NCBI GenBank assembly: GCA_006438735.1
Contig: RCZF01000003.1
Location: 1-64,000 of the forward strand
DNA length: 64,000 nt
Source: Sphingomonas koreensis
Lineage (GTDB): Bacteria > Pseudomonadota > Alphaproteobacteria > Sphingomonadales > Sphingomonadaceae
Direction of reading: 5' to 3'
Shown: piece by piece, positions 58,427-64,000 of the stretch
How positions within the stretch are numbered: the first letter of the stretch is position 1
Layout of the letters: each line of letters begins with the position of its first letter
Notes under the pieces: model-generated
Told to the model about the DNA's origin: nothing
Seen by the model: the letters and a program-made list of their open reading frames with translations, nothing else
Database searches by the model: none
Program-made: the position numbers and the translations under genes

Positions 58427-60844
58427 GTGACGACGTTGACGCTCCTGTTGCTGCTTGCCGTGCTGGTCGGCCTCGCCAAGCTGTTCCAATGGCTCGGCGA
58501 TCTCCGCCGCCAGGTCGCCACCCTCGAGGCGCGGCTCGCCGAGCTCGAGCGCGGCGAAGCGCCCGCAACGCCGATGGCGGCACGCCCGCGCGCTGTTGCC
58601 ACGACGATCGCGCCGCCCCCGGCAACGAGCGTTGCCACCCCGCCTCCGCCGCGCCCGACGCCCCGACCGCGTCCGACCTTCGAACAGCTGATCGGCGGCA
58701 AGCTGCCGATCTGGATCGGCGGCGCCGCGCTGGTGCTCGCCGGCTTTTTCCTGGTGCGCTATTCGATCGAGCTCGGACTGCTCGGCCCTGTTGCGCGCAC
58801 CGTCATCGCCGCTTTGTTCGGGCTCGCGCTGATCGCCGCCAGCGAGGCCGCCCGCCGCCACCGCCTCACGCGCGACGATCCGCGCATCGCCCAGGCGCTC
58901 GCCGGCGCCGGCGTCGCCAGCCTTTATGGCACGCTCTACGTCGCTGCCGCGCTCTATCATCTGATCGGCACCGGCACCGCCTTCGGCCTCCTGATCCTCG
59001 TCACGCTCGGCGCGCTCGCGCTGGCGCTGCGGCACGGCCCGCCGACCGCGATCATGGCGCTGGTCGGCGGCTTCGTCGCGCCGCTCGTCGCCGGCGTGGA
59101 CGCGACCGGCGTCGGCCCGCTGCTGGTCTATCTCGCCTTGCTCGTCACCGCCCTGTTCGGCCTTGCGATCCGCCGCGGCTGGGCGTGGCTGGCGCTCGCC
59201 GCCTGCGCCGGCGGCTTCCTCTGGATCAACGTGCTGATCGCGCTCGTCTCGACGGACAAGCTCCCCGGCGTCGGCGCCTTCGTGCTGCTGCTCGCGATCG
59301 GCGCGACCTTGGCGCTTCCGGCGACCGCCCCCACCCGCCGCTGGCTGCGCCTCGCCCCACTGGTCGTCGGGCTGGTCCAGCTGATGATCCTCGCACCCGC
59401 GCTCGATTTCAGCCCGCTCGCCTGGGGATTCTATCTCGTGCTCAGCGCCGCCGCGCTGGTGTTGGCGATCCGCGACGAAACGCTCGCTCCCGGGGCAGCC
59501 GCCGCCTTGCTACTGATCGTGCTGCTGCTGGCGGTCGCGCTTGATCGCGGCAACGCCAGCGCACCGCTCGCCGCGCTGGGGACGGCGCTGCTGTTCGGCG
59601 GCATCGGCCATTGGCGAGCGCGCCACGCCCCGATCTGGGCCGGCATCGCGCTCGGCGCCACCGCTGCGCCGCTGCTGCTGGTCGAGATCGAGCAGCACGC
59701 GCTGCTACCGTCAGCAGGCTGGGCCGCGCTGCTCCTCGTCGCGGTGGCCGCTGCCGCCTCGCTGAGCTGGCGCGCCAGAAACGACGCTGCTTCCGATGCC
59801 CGGGCCGGCGGCAGTGCGGTCGCGATCCTGCTCGCCTGCGCGATCGTGATCGAGATATTGCCGCCGCCGTGGCGCGCCGCCGGCCTGGCGCTGGTTGCAG
59901 CGACCGTCCTTGCGCTCGCGTTTCCCCTCGCCGAGCTCGCGCTCATCGCCACCGCCGCGGCCGCGTTACCGCAAGCTCTCGCGATGCTGCGCGTCGCGAT
60001 CCTCGCGCTCAGCGGCGATCGCTTGCCCTACCTGTTGCTCCCGCCGGTCGCAGCGGTCGGGCGTGATCTCGCCCTCCCCGCCGTGCTGATCGCCGCTGCG
60101 CTTCGCTACCGCCCCTTTCGGTTGGGCCGCTATGTCTGGCCCATCATCGTCCTCGCCGCCGTCGCGAGCGTCTATGCGCTGGCCAAGGCGCCGCTGGCGA
60201 TCGCCACGCCCGCCGGCTTCGTCGCCGAGGGCTTCACCGAGCGCACCGTCATCACACAGCTGTTCTTCCTCGCCGCCTGGCTCTCACGCGACCGCCAGCC
60301 GACGATCGCCCGCGCGCTCTTCTGGATCGCGCTCGGGCGCATCGTCTGGTTCGATCTGCTGCTGCTCGATCCCCTGTGGGTCCGCCAATCGGTCGGCGCC
60401 TGGCCGGTCGCCAACGCCGCGACGATCGGCGCCGGCCTCACCGCCTTCTGGCTCTGGCAACGCCGCGCCGATCCGCGCTGGTATCGCGCCAGCCTCGCCG
60501 CGATGCTCGTCATGGTACTGGTAACGGTCCGCCAACTCGCCCACGGCGCGATCCTCACCGGCCCGCTTTGGCGCACCGAGAACTGGCTCTATTCCGCCGC
60601 CGGCCTCGGCCTAGCGCTCGTCTGGCTATATCGCGGCATCACCGCCAGCGTCGCCGATCTCCGCCTTGCCGGCCTTGCGCTGCTGACGCTGGTGACGCTC
60701 AAGGTGTTCCTGGTCGATGCCGCCGCGCTCGAAGGCGTGCTGCGCATCCTCTCGTTCCTGGGGCTGGGCGTCGCATTGATCGGCATCGGCTGGGCCTATG
60801 GCCGCATGACCCGCGCCGCTACGCCTCCCGAGCCAGCGCCTTGA
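58427..60844 (+). CDS. DUF2339 large membrane protein
   Basis: The 805-residue protein has an N-terminal span, a coiled segment ('LRRQVATLEARLAELERGEA'), a Pro-rich linker and then more than 20 hydrophobic segments starting 'LPIWIGGAALVLAGFFLVRY'. 'RLTRDDPRIAQALAGAGVAS' and 'ALVGGFVAPLVAG' are DUF2339 features. Start GTG 58427. It may be a polytopic envelope protein of unknown role. Its end overlaps the convergent mutS by 26 nt. Confidence 0.88.
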   Translation: MTTLTLLLLLAVLVGLAKLFQWLGDLRRQVATLEARLAELERGEAPATPMAARPRAVATTIAPPPATSVATPPPPRPTPRPRPTFEQLIGGKLPIWIGGAALVLAGFFLVRYSIELGLLGPVARTVIAALFGLALIAASEAARRHRLTRDDPRIAQALAGAGVASLYGTLYVAAALYHLIGTGTAFGLLILVTLGALALALRHGPPTAIMALVGGFVAPLVAGVDATGVGPLLVYLALLVTALFGLAIRRGWAWLALAACAGGFLWINVLIALVSTDKLPGVGAFVLLLAIGATLALPATAPTRRWLRLAPLVVGLVQLMILAPALDFSPLAWGFYLVLSAAALVLAIRDETLAPGAAAALLLIVLLLAVALDRGNASAPLAALGTALLFGGIGHWRARHAPIWAGIALGATAAPLLLVEIEQHALLPSAGWAALLLVAVAAAASLSWRARNDAASDARAGGSAVAILLACAIVIEILPPPWRAAGLALVAATVLALAFPLAELALIATAAAALPQALAMLRVAILALSGDRLPYLLLPPVAAVGRDLALPAVLIAAALRYRPFRLGRYVWPIIVLAAVASVYALAKAPLAIATPAGFVAEGFTERTVITQLFFLAAWLSRDRQPTIARALFWIALGRIVWFDLLLLDPLWVRQSVGAWPVANAATIGAGLTAFWLWQRRADPRWYRASLAAMLVMVLVTVRQLAHGAILTGPLWRTENWLYSAAGLGLALVWLYRGITASVADLRLAGLALLTLVTLKVFLVDAAALEGVLRILSFLGLGVALIGIGWAYGRMTRAATPPEPAP

Positions 60845-63419
60845 GCTTGTAGAGCGCGTCGAGCGCGTCGCGCGGGCTGAGCGCATCGACATTGAGCCCC
60901 TCGATTTCGGCGCGGAGCGTATCGACCGCTTCCGCCTCGGCTTCCTGCGCCGCGGCGAACAGCGGCAGATCGTCGAGCCCCGCCGCCAGTCCGCCGGTCT
61001 TCGCCCGACCCGCTTCCAATTTCGCCAGCACTGCCTTGGCGCGCGACACCGTCACCGGCGGCAGCCCGGCGAGCCGCGCCACCGCCAGCCCGTAGCTGCG
61101 ATCCGCCGGCCCCTCGCTGACCTCGTGGAGCAGCACCAGCTCGCCCTTCCACTCGCGCGCGCGGACGTGGTGGAGGCTCAGCGCCTCGCAGCGTTCGGCG
61201 AGCCTAGTCAGCTCGTGATAATGCGTCGCGAACAGGCAGCGGCACCGGTTATCCTCGTGGATCGCCTCGACCACCGCCCAGGCGATTGCCAACCCGTCAT
61301 AGGTCGATGTCCCGCGCCCGACCTCGTCGAGAATCACGAATGACCGCGCCGTCGCTTGCGCCAGGATCGCCGCGGTCTCGACCATCTCGACCATGAAGGT
61401 CGATCGCCCCCGCGCGAGATTGTCCGAGGCGCCGACGCGGCTGAACAAGCGGTCGACCAGCCCCAGCTTGGCGCGCGCCGCCGGCACATAGCTCCCCGCC
61501 TGCGCGAGCACCGCGATCAGCGCATTCTGCCTGAGGAAGGTCGATTTGCCGCCCATATTCGGACCTGTTACCAACCACAGCCGCGAACTCTCCGACAGCA
61601 CGCAATCATTGGCGACGAACCGCTCGCCGGACTTCGCCAGCGCCGCCTCGACCACCGGATGCCGCCCGCCCTCGATCTCGAAACAGGCGTGATCGACCAG
61701 CGCCGGCCGCGCCCACCCGCCCTCGATCGCTCGCTCGGCCAAAGCCGCCGCCACATCGAGCCGCGCCAACGCATCGGCGGTTGCCGCAATCGCCTCGCGC
61801 GCCGCCAGCGCCGCCTCGGTCAGATCCTCGAGATGCGCCGCCTCGGCCGCCAGCGCATGCGCGCCCGCCTGCGTCACCTTCAGCGCCGCGTCGTGCAGAT
61901 CGGGCGCGTTGAACCGCACCACCCCGGCCAGCGTCTGCCGGTGCGTGAACCCGCTGTCGGGCTTCATCAGCGCATCGCCGTGTTTCGCCGGCACCTCGAC
62001 ATGATAGCCGAGCACGCCGTTGTGCCGAATCTTGAGCGCGGCGATCCCGGTGCGCTGGCGATAGTCCGCCTCCAGCGCCGCGATCGCCCGCCGCCCGCCC
62101 GCGCCGGTCGCGCGCAGATCGTCGAGCGCGGCGTCATAGCCTTCCGCGATATAGCCGCCGTCGCCCGCATCGATCGGCGGCGTCGGCACCAGCGCCCGCG
62201 TGTAAAGATCGATCAGCGCGCCGTGCCCGCGCAGCTGCGGGGTCAAATCCGCGAGAAGCGCCGGCGGTTGCTCGATTCGATCGAGCCGCTCGCCCAGTCG
62301 CCACGCCCCGTCGAGACCGTCGCGCAATTGCCCGAGATCGCGCGGGCTCCCGCGCCCCGCCGCGATCCGCCCGAGCGCGCGCCCGATATCGGGCAGCGCC
62401 CGCAGCGCCGCGCGCACCGTCTCACGCTGGCTAGGCTCGTCATGGAACAGCGACACCAGGTCGAGCCGCGCCTCGATCGCCACCCGCTCCATCAACGGCG
62501 CCGACACATCCGCCGCCAGCAACCGCGCGCCCGCCCCCGTCACCGTGCGATCGACCGCATCGAGCAGGCTGCCCTTGCGCTGCCCGCCGGTGGTCTGCGT
62601 CAATTCCAGGCTCTCGCGTGTCGCCTGGTCGATCGCCATCGCTTCCGCCGCGCGCGCCAGCCGCGGCGGCCGCAAGAACGGCAGCGATCCGCGCGCGGTG
62701 TGATCGAGATACGCGACCAGCCCACCCGCCGCCGCCAATGCCGCGCGCGAGAACTGCCCGTAGCCATCAAGCGTCGCCACGCCGAACAGCGACTTCAGCC
62801 GCTCCTCACCGCGCCCGCTGTCGAACTCGGCGCGCGGTCGCTCGGTTGTCGCCAGCGCGGCATGATCGCTCGCCTCGGCGGCGATCGTCTCCGCCGGCGA
62901 CAACCGCGCCAGATCGGCGGCCAAGCCGCCCGCGCTAGATTCGATGATCTCGAACCGCCCGGTCGAAATATCGGCGGCGGCGATCGCCACCTGCCCGCCC
63001 GCTTCGCCGACCGCCGCGCACCAATTGGCGGCGCGCGAATCGAGCAACGCCTCCTCGGTCAGCGTCCCCGCCGTCACCACGCGCACGATCCCGCGCGCGA
63101 CCAACGTCTTCGATCCGCCGCGCGCCTTCGCCGCCGCCGGGCTCTCGGTCTGGTCGGCGATCGCCACGCGGTGCCCGGCCTTGATCAGCCGCGCGAGATA
63201 CCCTTCGGCCGAATGCGCCGGCACGCCGCACATCGGAATCTTCTCGCCATCATGCGCGCCCCGCGCGGTCAGCGCGATATCGAGGCACGCCGCCGCGATC
63301 TTGGCGTCATCAAAGAACAATTCGAAGAAATCGCCCATCCGGTAGAACAGCAGGCAATCCTCGGCCTCTGCCTTGAGGGCAAGATACTGGGCCATCATCG
63401 GAGTAGGAGCGGTGGACAT
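60819..63419 (-). CDS. mutS: DNA mismatch repair ATPase MutS
   Basis: The 866-residue protein starts at ATG 63419 (63398 is possible). The mismatch-reading Phe-x-Glu lies in 'CLLFYRMGDFFELFFDDAKI'. The ATPase has Walker A 'VTGPNMGGKSTFLRQNALIA', 'SRVGASDNLARGRSTFMVEM' and Walker B 'SFVILDEVGRGTSTYDGLAI', then 'CLFATHYHELTRLAERC'. It recognises mispairs and recruits MutL. The C-terminal tetramerisation part ends in 'SPRDALDALYKLKALAREA', normal for alphaproteobacteria. Confidence 0.97.
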   Translation of the reverse strand: MSTAPTPMMAQYLALKAEAEDCLLFYRMGDFFELFFDDAKIAAACLDIALTARGAHDGEKIPMCGVPAHSAEGYLARLIKAGHRVAIADQTESPAAAKARGGSKTLVARGIVRVVTAGTLTEEALLDSRAANWCAAVGEAGGQVAIAAADISTGRFEIIESSAGGLAADLARLSPAETIAAEASDHAALATTERPRAEFDSGRGEERLKSLFGVATLDGYGQFSRAALAAAGGLVAYLDHTARGSLPFLRPPRLARAAEAMAIDQATRESLELTQTTGGQRKGSLLDAVDRTVTGAGARLLAADVSAPLMERVAIEARLDLVSLFHDEPSQRETVRAALRALPDIGRALGRIAAGRGSPRDLGQLRDGLDGAWRLGERLDRIEQPPALLADLTPQLRGHGALIDLYTRALVPTPPIDAGDGGYIAEGYDAALDDLRATGAGGRRAIAALEADYRQRTGIAALKIRHNGVLGYHVEVPAKHGDALMKPDSGFTHRQTLAGVVRFNAPDLHDAALKVTQAGAHALAAEAAHLEDLTEAALAAREAIAATADALARLDVAAALAERAIEGGWARPALVDHACFEIEGGRHPVVEAALAKSGERFVANDCVLSESSRLWLVTGPNMGGKSTFLRQNALIAVLAQAGSYVPAARAKLGLVDRLFSRVGASDNLARGRSTFMVEMVETAAILAQATARSFVILDEVGRGTSTYDGLAIAWAVVEAIHEDNRCRCLFATHYHELTRLAERCEALSLHHVRAREWKGELVLLHEVSEGPADRSYGLAVARLAGLPPVTVSRAKAVLAKLEAGRAKTGGLAAGLDDLPLFAAAQEAEAEAVDTLRAEIEGLNVDALSPRDALDALYKLKALAREA

Positions 63420-63523
63420 CGTCCGCGTCGGTAGCGAGTTTCGCGAGATCGCTCCAGTGCCGGGGTGACGTAGCGGCGAAGCCTGCCTAAAGGTCACCCA
63501 ACGACCGCGTCGAGAGGAACCCG

Positions 63524-64000
63524 ATGGCCGACGAATCCAACGTCCAGTTTTCCGAGCGCGAGGCGCTGTTGTTCCATTCGGAAGGCCGCCCCGGCAAGAT
63601 CGAGATCATCGCCTCCAAGCCGATGGCGACGCAGCGCGACTTGGCCCTCGCTTACTCTCCCGGCGTCGCCGTGCCCGTCCGCGCGATCGCCGCCGATCCC
63701 GCGACCGCTTACGATTATACCGCCAAGGGCAATCTCGTCGGCGTCATCTCCAACGGCACCGCGATACTCGGCCTCGGCAACCTCGGCGCGCTCGCCTCCA
63801 AGCCGGTGATGGAAGGCAAGGCGGTGTTGTTCAAGCGCTTCGCCGATGTCGATGCGATCGACATCGAGCTGAAGAGCGAGGACGTCGACCGGCTGATCGA
63901 CGCGATCGAGCTGATGGAGCCGAGCTTCGGCGGCATCAACCTGGAAGATATCAAGTCGCCCGAATGCTTCATCATCGAGCAGACTCTTCGGGAACGCATG
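63524..64000 (+). CDS. maeB: NADP-dependent malic enzyme, N-terminal part (cut by window edge)
   Basis: The first 159 residues are visible from ATG 63524 (GAGAGGAAC upstream). 'EREALLFHSEGRPGKIEIIA', 'KPMATQRDLALAYSPGVAVP' and 'GTAILGLGNLGALASKPVME' with 'FGGINLEDIKSPECFIIEQT' are the malic enzyme core, of the MaeB type that usually carries a C-terminal phosphotransacetylase-like domain outside this window. It decarboxylates malate to pyruvate. It diverges from mutS across a 104-bp gap. Confidence 0.95.
   Translation, partial: MADESNVQFSEREALLFHSEGRPGKIEIIASKPMATQRDLALAYSPGVAVPVRAIAADPATAYDYTAKGNLVGVISNGTAILGLGNLGALASKPVMEGKAVLFKRFADVDAIDIELKSEDVDRLIDAIELMEPSFGGINLEDIKSPECFIIEQTLRERM

Noticed and set aside
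61356-63434. 692-codon open frame opposite mutS
   Set aside because: No motifs and strongly Arg-biased; mutS on the other strand has all family signatures.

Overview
The window looks like a chromosomal segment of a sphingomonad (order Sphingomonadales, Alphaproteobacteria). I base this on the very GC-rich, strongly codon-biased coding sequence, the alphaproteobacterial form of SspB, an ATP12-type chaperone, DUF4169 and DUF6127 proteins, remnants of a gene-transfer-agent (GTA)-like head cluster, and GC-rich hairpin repeats scattered between and inside genes. This is recognition from the protein sequences; no database search was run.

Region by region. (1) 1-7.4 kb is an accessory region of visibly lower GC. 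It holds the 3' end of an IS630-type transposase, a tightly packed minus-strand triad (unknown protein, HTH/ImmA-type metalloprotease, TIR-domain protein) that has the layout of an anti-phage system, and a module of two ParB/RepB-like genes with a large serine recombinase and a divergent small HTH-like gene. A near-identical 17-bp sequence flanks that last module. (2) 7.5-17.4 kb is mostly core: a DUF2332 protein, hisG-hisD-nusB-DUF4169, a lower-GC insert (GNAT acetyltransferase and TrpF-like protein), a methyltransferase, thiL and the proton-pumping pyrophosphatase hppA. (3) 17.6-20.4 kb is a single-chain MmeI-like (Type IIL) restriction-modification enzyme whose target-recognition part differs in base composition from the rest. 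(4) 20.9-32.1 kb holds an acyl-CoA dehydrogenase, gmk, a crcB-rluC-membrane protein-ATP12 operon, many small envelope or stress proteins, a cold-shock protein and fumC. An 800-bp gene-free stretch here contains three contiguous DnaA-box-like 9-mers and an orphan perfect terminator. (5) 32.3-37.1 kb has sspB and the second histidine cluster, hisB-yciI-hisH-hisA-hisF-hisE, followed by a HIT gene. hisI is not in the window. (6) 37.2-52.1 kb holds an amino-acid permease, adenosine kinase, hslV and hslU separated by a D-amino-acid-oxidase-like gene, an esterase, a holin/endolysin pair, an SDR-GH130 pair, an ABC exporter pair coupled to dihydroorotase, ygfZ and UDP-glucose dehydrogenase. (7) 52.3-57.4 kb is an OmpA-family protein and a decayed GTA/prophage head cluster, with a 121-bp tandem repeat between its start and a sigma70-like promoter. 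(8) 57.4-64 kb is dapF, a DUF2339 membrane protein, mutS and the start of malic enzyme.

How the genes work together: hisG/hisD and hisB/H/A/F/E supply most of the histidine pathway from two sites. hslV/hslU and sspB belong to regulated proteolysis. The minus-strand head cluster keeps a small-terminase-like gene, DUF6127, protease and capsid genes but lacks large terminase and portal, and its last gene is an out-of-frame joint between a connector-like gene and a DUF2793 gene, so I read it as a remnant. Recurrent themes are palindromic repeats incorporated into coding sequence (hisG tail, thiL interior, hisF tail, prohead protease N terminus) and local gene-order disruptions in otherwise standard operons.

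The most promising candidates for something undescribed are the TIR/ImmA/unknown triad, the circularly permuted D-amino-acid-oxidase-like protein, and the 28.4-29.0 kb non-coding locus.
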